DNA of 64,000 nucleotides. It comes from Gimesia aquarii. Lineage in GTDB: Bacteria > Planctomycetota > Planctomycetia > Planctomycetales > Planctomycetaceae. The stretch is from NCBI RefSeq assembly GCF_007748175.1, contig NZ_CP037422.1, positions 1,962,528 through 2,026,527 on the forward strand, in the 5' to 3' direction. This document shows positions 37,868-46,729 of the stretch, piece after piece. The notes under the pieces were generated by a model that had not been told where the DNA came from, did no database searches, and was given only the letters and a program-made list of their open reading frames with translations. The stretch's first letter is position 1. Each line of letters starts with the position of its first letter. The position numbers were made by a program, and so were the translations under genes.

Positions 37868-38986
37868 ATGAAGTCGAAACTTGTTTTACATCAAAGTGCT
37901 CTTATTTTTACCTGCTGTACTACATTGATTCTGTTACTGATGAACAATGAATTGTTGGCACAACGTAAACAACGTCCTAATCCAGCCAATGCCGTTCTTA
38001 AGATAGAACCATTACCGCCTGAACTGGAGCAAATTCTAAAAAAATGGGAAACCGAATCGAAGAAGATTCAAAAACTGCAAGGAAATCATATACGCCTATG
38101 GTATGACGACGTCTTTCAATTAGAAAAGAGATCCGAAGGCAAATTTTATTATGAGCACCCCGATAAAGGTGCGATCGAGATTACGGGGATGGAGATTAAA
38201 AAAGGCCAGGTCAGTGATAAACGCAATGAGAAAGGCAAACCTTTTCAATTGAAACCAGGGGAAGACGAGCGCTGGGTCTGTGATGGAAAACGTATCTTTT
38301 CAATTGATGAAGAAAAAAAAACGTATGAAGTCTTTCCTATTCCCCTCAATCGACGTGGTGCCAACATTATGGAAGGACCGTTGCCTTTTCTATTTGGAAT
38401 GCCGGCAGAAACTGCCAAAAAACGATACTTTTTAAAACTTCTCGTGAATACGCCACAACAGATCATCATTGCTGTGAAACCCCGGCGGCCCGCTGATGCC
38501 GCCAACTACAGTGAAGCAAAAGTCTTACTCAACCCCAAGACTTATATACCGGGTGCGGTGCAACTGATTCACCCTGGTGGAAACCAGTCGACAGTTTATC
38601 GATTTAAGGATGTGGTCGCGAATAAAAATCGAGGATTCATTGAAGGTATATTAGGCAGAGACAATGATCCCTTTCGTCCCGACCTTGATGACTATCAACT
38701 GCAGGGCAAAGTCATCGCAGCGGCTGAAAACAAGAATGTTCAAAAGCCAGTTCAGCAAATGGCAGCATTTAAAGTGCCTTCTATGATTGGGAGGGACTAC
38801 AAATCCGCACAAAAAATGTTGAAACAAATGGGATTTGACTCAAAGGTTCATCCAGGCCAACCAGCAAATGAAGCTAAGAAAATTTATCATGTCTATGAGC
38901 AACTGCCTAAACCAGGTAGTCCAGCACAAAAAGGGGACTTAATTCATCTCAGGCTATATACAGACCCGAAATCAGCCAATAAATAA
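37868..38986 (+). CDS. Exported LolA-like protein with C-terminal PASTA domain
   Basis: ATG 37868 gives 372 residues with a signal peptide ending near LLAQ; the frame is open from 37781. Residues about 60-270 form a LolA/LppX-like outer-membrane lipoprotein-sorting fold, of a form frequent in planctomycetes (RSEGKFYYEHPDKGAIEITG; ERWVCDGKRIFSIDEEKKTY; MEGPLPFLFGMPAE). A PASTA domain lies at about 299-366 (FKVPSMIGRDYKSAQKMLKQ, with GDLIHLRLY at the end). PASTA modules usually bind peptidoglycan fragments. A terminator hairpin follows the gene. Confidence 0.82.
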   Translation: MKSKLVLHQSALIFTCCTTLILLLMNNELLAQRKQRPNPANAVLKIEPLPPELEQILKKWETESKKIQKLQGNHIRLWYDDVFQLEKRSEGKFYYEHPDKGAIEITGMEIKKGQVSDKRNEKGKPFQLKPGEDERWVCDGKRIFSIDEEKKTYEVFPIPLNRRGANIMEGPLPFLFGMPAETAKKRYFLKLLVNTPQQIIIAVKPRRPADAANYSEAKVLLNPKTYIPGAVQLIHPGGNQSTVYRFKDVVANKNRGFIEGILGRDNDPFRPDLDDYQLQGKVIAAAENKNVQKPVQQMAAFKVPSMIGRDYKSAQKMLKQMGFDSKVHPGQPANEAKKIYHVYEQLPKPGSPAQKGDLIHLRLYTDPKSANK

Positions 38987-39015
38987 GACATTTATGACAG
39001 TTTAGAGAAAGCGTT

Positions 39016-39046
39016 AAGGCCCTTTGAAAAACTTTCAGAGGGCCTT
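39016..39046. terminator. Bidirectional terminator between the PASTA gene and smpB
   Basis: AAGGCCCT (39016-39023) pairs with AGGGCCTT (39039-39046), with TT/AA at the ends. It overlaps the smpB stop codon and serves both convergent genes. Confidence 0.65.
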
Positions 39047-39539
39047 AATTATTACGGGCACGCATCGCACGTTGGATATCCATACGAGCTGAATCTTTTT
39101 TCAGTTTCTCACGTTTGTCATGCAGTTTGCGTCCTTTTGCGATTCCCAGCTTCACTTTGACTAAACCACGTGTGAAGTAAACCGTTAGTGGTATGAGCGT
39201 CAAACTGGTATGTTCGCCACGCTCTGCAAATTTCTTGATTTCGGCTTTTTTCATTAACAACTTGCGAGGCCGTCTGGTCTGGTGATTCATCGTATTGGCT
39301 TGTGGATACAGGGCAATATCACAATTGTATAACCAGACTTCACCATCTTTCATGCGAGCAAATGCTTCTTCAATCGAAATCTTGTTCGCGCGAATACTTT
39401 TGACTTCGCTACCTGCCAGAACAATTCCACAGTCAAGTGTATCCAGGATTTCATAGTTGTGGCGCGCCTTACGGTTCTGGCAAACAGTCCGCGAGTTGGG
39501 ATCTTCTTTCGAAGCACTCTTTTTCCCTTTTTTACCCAT
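39045..39539 (-). CDS. smpB: SsrA-binding protein SmpB
   Basis: The 164-residue protein has the SmpB pattern RKARHNYEILDTLDCGIVLA, GSEVKSIRANKISIEEAFAR, LYPQANTMNHQTRRPRKLLM and LVKVKLGIAKGRKLHDKRE. A basic C-terminal tail follows. SmpB binds tmRNA and brings it to stalled ribosomes for trans-translation. Its N-terminal extension (KKGKKSASKED) is slightly longer than usual. The tmRNA gene itself is not in the window. Confidence 0.97.
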   Translation of the reverse strand: MGKKGKKSASKEDPNSRTVCQNRKARHNYEILDTLDCGIVLAGSEVKSIRANKISIEEAFARMKDGEVWLYNCDIALYPQANTMNHQTRRPRKLLMKKAEIKKFAERGEHTSLTLIPLTVYFTRGLVKVKLGIAKGRKLHDKREKLKKDSARMDIQRAMRARNN

Positions 39540-39692
39540 AACTCAAAACCCTACGCACCTAAAATACACAAAGCAGACGATGACCCGTTGATTTCTATGA
39601 ATGATAAACAGAAATTGCTTGCACTTAAAACAACGTTGCTTCAAGTCAAATGGCGACACATCGACTTGAGGAAAGGTTCGGTACCGAAACCG

Positions 39693-40442
39693 CTAGTGAT
39701 TATCTGGTCGTACCTGAACCTGTAGCGCTCCCAGCATACGAGTGATTTGTTTTTCCTTACGGGAAATGAATGGGACGTTGTCAAGTACGATTGCCCGAGG
39801 CTGATTCCTGGGATGTAATACCAATCGACCTGATCGCAACAGAAGATACTCAAAAATATCGCTAATCTCTTTATCAATTTTCAAATTCGGTGCGGCAAAT
39901 CGCTCCAGATCACTCAAGAAACCGTGGTGATGGAGCAATTCGTTCCCTTTCACTTCCCAGTAATCAAAACGAACACTGATCGCCACACCAATGAAAATCA
40001 AACCCAGTATGCTGGCAAACAGCCAATACATTTGGGAATTAGCCCAGGGCCGTAATCCTTTCAGAAGACCAGTAATCGTAGGAACGATATCAGGATTGAA
40101 CCGTAACAGCATCCAAGCCCCCATAAAGAGCGCCGCTCCCAGAAAGAAAAGAGTCAACGAGGTGGTTCGTGGGAAATCGAAAGCAAGAACTGTCAGGTTT
40201 AAGCCGAAGACTCCCAGAAAGATCAGCGACATCACTTCGGCCATGTGCTCTCGATTGCCACCAATCTGCGCAGACTCACCAGCAATCGACATGAAAATCG
40301 CCACGACAACTGCAACAAGGAATGTGGGATAGAGAAATACAATTTTGGGATACGAAATTAAATAGATGCTGGAAGGAGGTGCATCTTCTTGTGAACGTTG
40401 ATCTTTTTCCAAATCACCACCACTTTTGGAATCATCGGCCAT
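39693..40442 (-). CDS. Multi-pass membrane protein with C-terminal soluble domain
   Basis: ATG 40442 has AAGGGA 8 bases upstream and gives 249 residues. After a charged N-terminus there are about four hydrophobic segments (FLVAVVVAIFMSIA; VMSLIFLGVFGLNLTVLAF; LTLFFLGAALFMGAWMLL; YWLFASILGLIFIGVAISV). A soluble domain of about 90 residues follows (YWEVKGNELLHHHGFLSDLE, then a long basic stretch ending in LGALQVQVRP). This resembles the layout of planctomycete proteins with a bPH-like cytoplasmic domain. Function unknown. It stands alone. Confidence 0.75.
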   Translation of the reverse strand: MADDSKSGGDLEKDQRSQEDAPPSSIYLISYPKIVFLYPTFLVAVVVAIFMSIAGESAQIGGNREHMAEVMSLIFLGVFGLNLTVLAFDFPRTTSLTLFFLGAALFMGAWMLLRFNPDIVPTITGLLKGLRPWANSQMYWLFASILGLIFIGVAISVRFDYWEVKGNELLHHHGFLSDLERFAAPNLKIDKEISDIFEYLLLRSGRLVLHPRNQPRAIVLDNVPFISRKEKQITRMLGALQVQVRPDNH

Positions 40443-40592
40443 GATCGAATCCCTTATCTGTAATCGCTGGTTCAATTAACTGCTTACAAAGCACAACATG
40501 GTCTCTCATAATGAATCTGCGTTATGTTAAACGCAATTGCCTCTCAATCGGATCATAAAACCAGCCATAACTTACGAAAATTCCAGTCTTTT

Positions 40593-40638
40593 GTCCTATC
40601 TGATCTAAATGGCAATGGTAGACGTGATCAAATAGGAC
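40593..40638. repeat. Inverted repeat with GTCCTAT core
   Basis: GTCCTATCTGATC (40593-40605) and GATCAAATAGGAC (40626-40638) pair over 12 of 13 bases around a 20-base loop. A third copy of GTCCTAT lies at 40776-40782. It may be an operator set or a small hairpin RNA. Confidence 0.5.
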
Positions 40639-40782
40639 TTCAAGGCTTACATTCGTCTGGAAAGTCATAGCCATTACTAAACTTAGTCTCAACGCTTGAG
40701 CCTACCAAATTACACCCTGATACCAATTGAAATCGTTACTAATTTTACTGACTAGCACAATTATGAGTGAAACTTGTCCTAT

Positions 40783-40801
40783 TTTGTATAAAATATACAA
40801 A
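40783..40801. promoter_or_regulatory. AT-rich palindrome upstream of the PSD1 gene
   Basis: TTTGTATAAAATATACAAA is a perfect 8-bp inverted repeat with a 3-base centre, ending 75 bases before the PSCyt1/DUF1549 start. It overlaps a possible -10 region, so repressor binding or DNA unwinding is conceivable. Confidence 0.35.
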
Positions 40802-40876
40802 GAAAGATATATATAATATATAAAAATTAGAAGTACGGACTTACCACACTTTCAATTCGCTGGTACATATTTAGGT

Positions 40877-43800
40877 ATGATACGATGGAATTCTAGAACA
40901 ATTTGTTGCAGGTTTGTTTTTGGAACCTTGTTATGGGGCGTCTTCTCTCCGCAATACCTCACCGGAGCTGAAAACGTTGATTACCTCAAGGAGATCAAGC
41001 CGATCTTTGCAGAGAAGTGCTATGCCTGCCATAGTGCCCTCAAGCAGGAAGCAGAACTGCGTTTGGAAACACGTGAGCTTATGCTGAATGGGGGCGATAG
41101 CGGCGCAGTCCTTCACCCCAGCAAACCAGACCAGAGCCTGCTCTTACAACGTATCATGGCTCAAGAAGACGAGCAGATGCCGCCTCCTGAAGAAGGTTCC
41201 AGGCTCTCTGCGCATGAAATCGCCTTGATCAAAACCTGGATCGCACAGGGTGCCAAAACTCCTCAGGAAGAAATTCCCGGCAGACCTAAAGATCATTGGT
41301 CATTTCAGCGACCCGTTAAAACAAAAGTGCCTCAAACTCACTCTGGTCATAACTCTCAAAATCCAATTGATGCTTTCCTGGAACAACAACGGAAACAAAA
41401 AAAATTCATCACAGTAGCCCCAGCAGGCAAACGAGTGTTATTACGTCGTGTCTATCTCGATCTGATTGGGCTACCACCCACAGAAGATGAGATACATAAT
41501 TTTGTGAACGACTCGCGCAACGATGCCTATGAAAAAGTCGTTCAAAAATTATTAGCGAGCCCACAATATGGTGAACGTTGGGGCCGACACTGGATGGATA
41601 TCTGGAGATATACAGACTGGTATGGACTGGGAAAGCAATTGCGATACAGTCAAAAACATATCTGGCATTGGCGCGATTGGATCATTGAGTCATTAAATCG
41701 CGATAGCAGTTATGCAGAGATGGTTCAGGACATGCTCGCCGCGGATGAACTCAAGCCAACGGATCACCAGGCACTGCGTGCCACCGGCTTTCTGGCACGG
41801 CATTATTATTTATTCAATCGAACAACCTGGTTGGACAGTACTCTGGAACATACATCAAAGGCATTCCTGGGACTGACGATGAATTGTGCCAAATGCCATG
41901 ATCATAAATATGATCCGCTAACCAACTTAGATTATTATCAGATGAGAGCCATTTTTGAACCATATCAGGTACGTCTCGACGCACTGCCCGGTGAAACTGA
42001 TCTGGAAAAAAACGGCCTGCCTCGTGTTTTCGACGCGCACATTGATGCTAAGACCTATGTTCATATTCGTGGAAATGAAAAAGACCCTGATAAGACTCGC
42101 GAACTAAAGCCGGAGACTCCGGAGATCTTCACTTTCAATTCATTTCAAGTCACACCAGTCAACTTGCCGGCAGAAGCACATAATCCAGCATTACAGGATT
42201 TTGTTCTAAAGGATCAACTCAAGGCTGCGGAAGCAAAAATCTCTGTTGCGCAGAAAGCAGCACAGCAAGCAAAACAACAACTGGCAGAGTTAGAGAAGAA
42301 CTCCAAAACGAAACCAGCTCAAAAGAAGTCTCAGGAAAAAGAAACACTCTTTCTCGCTGACGATTTTACTAAGGCCAATTCAAAACAATGGACCATGGGC
42401 CCCGGTCAATGGACCTTTCAAGATGGAAAACTCATTCAAACCAAAACGGGATATGGCCGAGCCTATCTGCGTTCGAAAGCCAATCATCCGCTGAACTTTA
42501 AAGCCAAATTGAAATTCAAGACCACTGGTGGTGATAAATGGCGTTCAGTCGGGCTGGCCTTTGATGTCAATGGTCAGCGGGAAAAGATGATCTATCTCAG
42601 CGCCGTTAAGCCAGACTCAAAGCTTCAGGTCTCATACAATGAAGGATCACGGTCTATTTATCCTGCAGAAGCACGGCATGGATGCGCTGTGAATCTGAAC
42701 GAGCTTTATGAACTCGAAATTAAAGTGCGCGACCAACTGGTAAACGTTTCACTGAATGGAGAGCATGCCATTTCCTACAGGCTGCCGTTACAGAGGGAGT
42801 CTGGAAAAATTGACCTACTGACGTTTGACGCCTCTGCAGAATTCGAAAAGATCCATATCAGCTCACTTCTAGCCAATGAAAAATTAATCGATGGCAAAAA
42901 TTCTAAAACACCATCATTAAAACTGGCGAAATCAAAATCGACAACTGCTAAGATTTCGTTGAGAGTCGCTCAGCTTTATAAAAAAAGTCTGATGGCTGCC
43001 TATGCCGCTGATAAAGCCCCCTATTCGAACCAATCAGAGGCTGACCAAACCAATTTGAGACGAGTTGCTGCTCTGGCCGCCAGAAAGTATGAGTTAGCTT
43101 TAGCCGAGCAAAAACTTGCTCAGACAGAGGAAAAAAGAGAGTCCACCACAGGCGAAGCAGCGAAAAAAATTGACAAAGAGCTCGCAACTGCCAAAAAACA
43201 ACTCGAAACAGCAAAGCAAGCGGTTAATAAGCCGGGCGAAAAATATACGCCGGTCCGTGCTTCGCTTAAAGCACTTGAAGGCCCTGCGGAAAAGGAGGCA
43301 TCCCGATTTCAACCTTATCCCACAACCAGCACTGGACGTCGCACGGCGTTTGCGCGCTGGATTACTGATCGCAAAAACCCGTTAACGGCAAGAGTCGCCG
43401 TGAACCATATTTGGCTAAGGCACTTTGGTCAGCCACTGGTAGAAGAGGTGACTGATTTTGGCCTGCGTTCCAAACAACCACTTCAGCATGAATTACTGGA
43501 CTGGCTCGCGGTTGACTTCATGGAACACAACTGGAGCATGAAACATCTGCACAAATTGATGGTCACTTCACAGGCTTATCAACTTAGTAGTTCAACAATT
43601 GGCGCGGATCCCCGAACCCTGGAACAGGATCTAAAGAATCAATATTACTGGCGGCGAAATACCATACGGATGGAATCCGAAGTCATACGTGACAGTCTGC
43701 TTTACCTGGCTGGAGAACTCGATCTGGCTCGAGGAGGCCCGACCATCGATCCGGACAAAAACCCTGAAAGTAAGCGACGCAGTTTATATTTCACAACTTC

Positions 43801-44179
43801 ACGAGATGCTCAGAATAAATTTCTCAGTATGTTTGATGCCGCTGATATTTTTGCATGCTATCGTCGAAATCAAAGTGTCATACCTCAACAGGCATTGGCA
43901 CTAGCCAATAGCAAAGTCTCTCTGCAAATGGCTCGTAAAATTACAGAGCAAATTCAAACAAAGCATCCTGATATCAATAATCAGAAATTTATTAGGCTCG
44001 CCTACGAAAAAATTCTATGTGTAGAGCCAACCCCGCAGGAATCGGCTCTTTGCTTGAAAGCTTTGGCTGAAACAGAGTCGGTATTAAAATCAAATAAAAA
44101 TCAGAATCCGACTTGGCGTTCGCGTGAAAATCTGGTTCATGCCTTACTCAACCATAACGATTTCATCACGATTCGATGA
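40877..44179 (+). CDS. PSCyt1/DUF1549/DUF1553 planctomycete cytochrome-domain protein
   Basis: The 1100-residue protein has a signal peptide (to about AEN) and a PSCyt1 cytochrome-c-like domain with heme motif C48-Y-A-C51-H52. DUF1549 follows (about 140-370; VLLRRVYLDLIGLPPTEDEI; YGERWGRHWMDIWRY), including a second C-A-K-C-H at 337-341. An inserted concanavalin/DUF1080-like beta domain spans about 490-670 (FLADDFTKANSKQWTMGPGQ; IYLSAVKPDSKLQVSYNEGS), then a coiled Lys/Gln/Ala-rich region. DUF1553 closes the protein (about 810-1095; GRRTAFARWITDRKNPLTAR). It is exported and is followed by its usual DUF1501 partner 9 bases later. Catalytic function is unproven; roles in polysaccharide breakdown are suspected. 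Confidence 0.92.
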   Translation: MIRWNSRTICCRFVFGTLLWGVFSPQYLTGAENVDYLKEIKPIFAEKCYACHSALKQEAELRLETRELMLNGGDSGAVLHPSKPDQSLLLQRIMAQEDEQMPPPEEGSRLSAHEIALIKTWIAQGAKTPQEEIPGRPKDHWSFQRPVKTKVPQTHSGHNSQNPIDAFLEQQRKQKKFITVAPAGKRVLLRRVYLDLIGLPPTEDEIHNFVNDSRNDAYEKVVQKLLASPQYGERWGRHWMDIWRYTDWYGLGKQLRYSQKHIWHWRDWIIESLNRDSSYAEMVQDMLAADELKPTDHQALRATGFLARHYYLFNRTTWLDSTLEHTSKAFLGLTMNCAKCHDHKYDPLTNLDYYQMRAIFEPYQVRLDALPGETDLEKNGLPRVFDAHIDAKTYVHIRGNEKDPDKTRELKPETPEIFTFNSFQVTPVNLPAEAHNPALQDFVLKDQLKAAEAKISVAQKAAQQAKQQLAELEKNSKTKPAQKKSQEKETLFLADDFTKANSKQWTMGPGQWTFQDGKLIQTKTGYGRAYLRSKANHPLNFKAKLKFKTTGGDKWRSVGLAFDVNGQREKMIYLSAVKPDSKLQVSYNEGSRSIYPAEARHGCAVNLNELYELEIKVRDQLVNVSLNGEHAISYRLPLQRESGKIDLLTFDASAEFEKIHISSLLANEKLIDGKNSKTPSLKLAKSKSTTAKISLRVAQLYKKSLMAAYAADKAPYSNQSEADQTNLRRVAALAARKYELALAEQKLAQTEEKRESTTGEAAKKIDKELATAKKQLETAKQAVNKPGEKYTPVRASLKALEGPAEKEASRFQPYPTTSTGRRTAFARWITDRKNPLTARVAVNHIWLRHFGQPLVEEVTDFGLRSKQPLQHELLDWLAVDFMEHNWSMKHLHKLMVTSQAYQLSSSTIGADPRTLEQDLKNQYYWRRNTIRMESEVIRDSLLYLAGELDLARGGPTIDPDKNPESKRRSLYFTTSRDAQNKFLSMFDAADIFACYRRNQSVIPQQALALANSKVSLQMARKITEQIQTKHPDINNQKFIRLAYEKILCVEPTPQESALCLKALAETESVLKSNKNQNPTWRSRENLVHALLNHNDFITIR

Positions 44180-44188
44180 AGGTGCGTC

Positions 44189-45655
44189 ATGAATAAACAG
44201 TATTCTCTTCAGAACTTCTCAGGTAAGCTTCCTCGTCGCAACTTCCTGACGAGCCTCAGTTCCGGTCTTGCTGGAATTTCGCTGGCTTCCTTATTACAAG
44301 AGGAAGATCAAGCCCGTGCATCCACGGCACATGTTCCACCCGATGGCAAAGCTCATTTTCCTCCCAAAGCGAAAAGCGTCATCTGGATGTTCATGCGCGG
44401 TGGCGTGAGTCATATGGAAAGTTTCGATCCGAAACCAATGCTCACCAAATACGCAGGGAAATCGATCAGTGAAACTCCCTGGAAAAGCGTTCAAGAATCT
44501 GAAAAACTGAAACGAGTACGTGTTGTTGTCGTCAACGATGCCAACGGGCAACAAAGAAATAAAGTTTATCCACTGCAGGTGGGTTACAAGAAATATGGTC
44601 AGAGTGGTATTGAGGTCAGCGACTGGTTCCCCCATATTGGCAGTTGTGTCGATGACATTTCTATCGTGCGCTCCATGTGGACCACAGACGACAACCATGG
44701 TGCACAGGTCCAATTCCACTCCGGCAGACATATGTTGGATGAGAGGGTACCAACCATTGGTGCCTGGATTAATTATGGTTTGGGATCACTGAATCAGAAC
44801 CTGCCGCAATTCATCAACATGGGTCCCCGCTTTTTTGATGTGAGAGACGGACATTATTTAGGGCCTGCCTACGATTCGGTTCCCCTCAAAGTCGATCCGA
44901 AAAATCCGCTTCCCTATGCAAAGCCTGAACTTGATCTATCGAATGCAGAACAGAAGATTGAGTTCTCTCTTATCAATCAACTCAATCAGCTAAGCTCTAT
45001 AAAATATCCGAATGATAGTACACTTCGAGCACGAATTAAGTCTTATGAGTTGGCATTCCGCATGCAATCGGCAGTCCCCGAAGTCATTCGGTTTGATCAG
45101 GAAACCAAAGAGACTCAGGAACTTTATGGGCTGAATGATCCTGCAACAAAACCATTTGGAATGCAGTTATTGGCTGCGCGACGATTTGTAGAGAAGGGCG
45201 TTCGTTTTGTCCAGATCATGCATGGGGGTGGTGCTGCCGGTGCCTGGGATTCGCATTCCAATCTGAAAACGAATCACTCCAAGCTGGCAAAGCAGGTCGA
45301 TCAACCAGCGGCAGGGCTGATAAAAGACTTAAAACGCAGAGGTTTATTAAAAGATACGATTGTTGTGTTTGCAACGGAATTTGGACGAACACCTGGTTCA
45401 CAAGGCAGTAACGGCCGTGACCATCATCCATATGGTTTTTCAATCTGGATGGCCGGTGGTGGAATCAAGGGTGGTGTCGCGCATGGCACAACGGATGAAC
45501 TTGGGTTCCATGCCGAAGAGCATCCGCATTATGTGACTGACGTGCATGCCACGCTGATGAAACAGTTGGGACTGAATGCCCGCCGTCTCGAAGTGCCTGG
45601 CCACAAACGCATTGAAATGGATTTCGGTCACTCTATCGACGAAATCATCGCATAG
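44189..45655 (+). CDS. DUF1501 protein, Tat-exported
   Basis: The 488-residue protein has a twin-arginine signal ([20 protein letters not shown]). Sulfatase/phosphatase-superfamily elements are present: [60 protein letters not shown] and [23 protein letters not shown]1501 belongs to the alkaline-phosphatase fold, and the metal-binding Asp/His residues lie in these motifs. It is translated right after the PSCyt1/DUF1549/DUF1553 gene and forms with it a pair seen very often in planctomycetes. Substrate unknown. Confidence 0.92.
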   Translation: MNKQYSLQNFSGKLPRRNFLTSLSSGLAGISLASLLQEEDQARASTAHVPPDGKAHFPPKAKSVIWMFMRGGVSHMESFDPKPMLTKYAGKSISETPWKSVQESEKLKRVRVVVVNDANGQQRNKVYPLQVGYKKYGQSGIEVSDWFPHIGSCVDDISIVRSMWTTDDNHGAQVQFHSGRHMLDERVPTIGAWINYGLGSLNQNLPQFINMGPRFFDVRDGHYLGPAYDSVPLKVDPKNPLPYAKPELDLSNAEQKIEFSLINQLNQLSSIKYPNDSTLRARIKSYELAFRMQSAVPEVIRFDQETKETQELYGLNDPATKPFGMQLLAARRFVEKGVRFVQIMHGGGAAGAWDSHSNLKTNHSKLAKQVDQPAAGLIKDLKRRGLLKDTIVVFATEFGRTPGSQGSNGRDHHPYGFSIWMAGGGIKGGVAHGTTDELGFHAEEHPHYVTDVHATLMKQLGLNARRLEVPGHKRIEMDFGHSIDEIIA

Positions 45656-45665
45656 CTTGTATAAT

Positions 45666-45698
45666 AGATTACTTGCGAGGTCGAATCGCAAGTAATCT
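45666..45698 (+). terminator. Intrinsic terminator after the DUF1501 gene
   Basis: AGATTACTTGCGA (45666-45678) pairs perfectly with TCGCAAGTAATCT (45686-45698) around a 7-base loop, followed by ATTTTTTA. It separates the PSD1/DUF1501 pair from the esterase gene. Confidence 0.88.
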
Positions 45699-45728
45699 AT
45701 TTTTTACAAATTGTGTGAAAGGTTTCCT

Positions 45729-46658
45729 ATGTGTCGTTTTGCATGCGTTGCATTAATGCTGATCCATATTCAATTCTTCTGTAGTACTAACACTGCTTCC
45801 AGCAAAACATATCATGTGTATTTTCTCGGTGGCCAATCTAATATGGATGGCTACGGTTATACCAAAGATCTTCCGGCCGATCTCAAACAACCGATTCCCG
45901 ACGTTATGATCTTTCATGCAAATCCAAGCCCGGACGGTGTTGCCGTTGATGGTCGCGGTATCTGGTCTCAGCTCAAACCCGGTCACGGTGCTGGATTCAA
46001 ATCAGATGGGAAGGCCAATGTTTATTCAAATCGGTTTGGAGCTGAGCTGACGTTTGCGAAAACACTGAAAGAACTCGCTCCAAATCAAAATGTTGCTTTG
46101 ATCAAAATTTCGCGTGGTGGAACTTCTCTTGCTATCGAGGCGGCTGGCAACTTTGGTTGCTGGGACCCGGATTATGAAAAGGGAACGGGAGAAGGTAAGG
46201 GGATCAATCAATACGACCATTTTCTCGCAGGTATGAAACGCGCACTACAAACGCGGGACATTGATCAGGATGGTGAAAGCGATACCCTGGTTCCCGCTGG
46301 TATTGTCTGGATGCAAGGCGAAAGCGATGCCGTTTACGCTGAAGAAATCGCGCGAGCGTATGAGGCCAACCTGAAGCGACTGATGGACTTAATTCGCGCT
46401 ACCATGTACGCGGATGATCTCCCTGTGGTCATAGGACGCATTTCCGACTCAGGAAATCATCCCGATGGAAAAGTCTGGAAACATGGTGAGATCGTACGAG
46501 CCGCACAAGCCTCGTTTGTCAAAAAAGACAAACGTGCAGCACTTGTAACCAGTACTGATGATTATGGTTATTCAGATCGTTGGCACTATAATTCTGTGGG
46601 TTATCTGGATTTAGGAAAGAAATTTGCCCAGGCCCTATGGAATCTCCCTCAGGAATAA
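45729..46658 (+). CDS. SASA/SGNH-type carbohydrate acetylesterase-like protein
   Basis: ATG 45729 with GAAAGG 6 bases upstream gives 309 residues with a signal peptide. The esterase motifs are FLGGQSNMDGYG (nucleophile S37), VWMQGESDA, and the C-terminal D-x-x-H in DRWHYNSVGY. These match the sialate O-acetylesterase-like (SASA, CE6-related) family, which removes acetyl groups from polysaccharides outside the cytoplasm. An EF-hand-like loop DIDQDGESDT lies near the middle. It follows the terminator of the DUF1501 gene, so it has its own promoter. Confidence 0.88.
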   Translation: MCRFACVALMLIHIQFFCSTNTASSKTYHVYFLGGQSNMDGYGYTKDLPADLKQPIPDVMIFHANPSPDGVAVDGRGIWSQLKPGHGAGFKSDGKANVYSNRFGAELTFAKTLKELAPNQNVALIKISRGGTSLAIEAAGNFGCWDPDYEKGTGEGKGINQYDHFLAGMKRALQTRDIDQDGESDTLVPAGIVWMQGESDAVYAEEIARAYEANLKRLMDLIRATMYADDLPVVIGRISDSGNHPDGKVWKHGEIVRAAQASFVKKDKRAALVTSTDDYGYSDRWHYNSVGYLDLGKKFAQALWNLPQE

Positions 46659-46729
46659 TACTATCCTGTTTTGAGTGATTCGCATTTTACAATCTGTTTT
46701 TCGATAGAAATTGTGATTTAGGTATCAAT

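Larger units (their letters stand above)
40443..40876. other. AT-rich intergenic region with repeats
   Basis: About 430 bases contain a 13-bp inverted repeat and an AT palindrome (listed separately) plus an ATAT run at about 40807-40825. No gene is seen. Confidence 0.45.
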
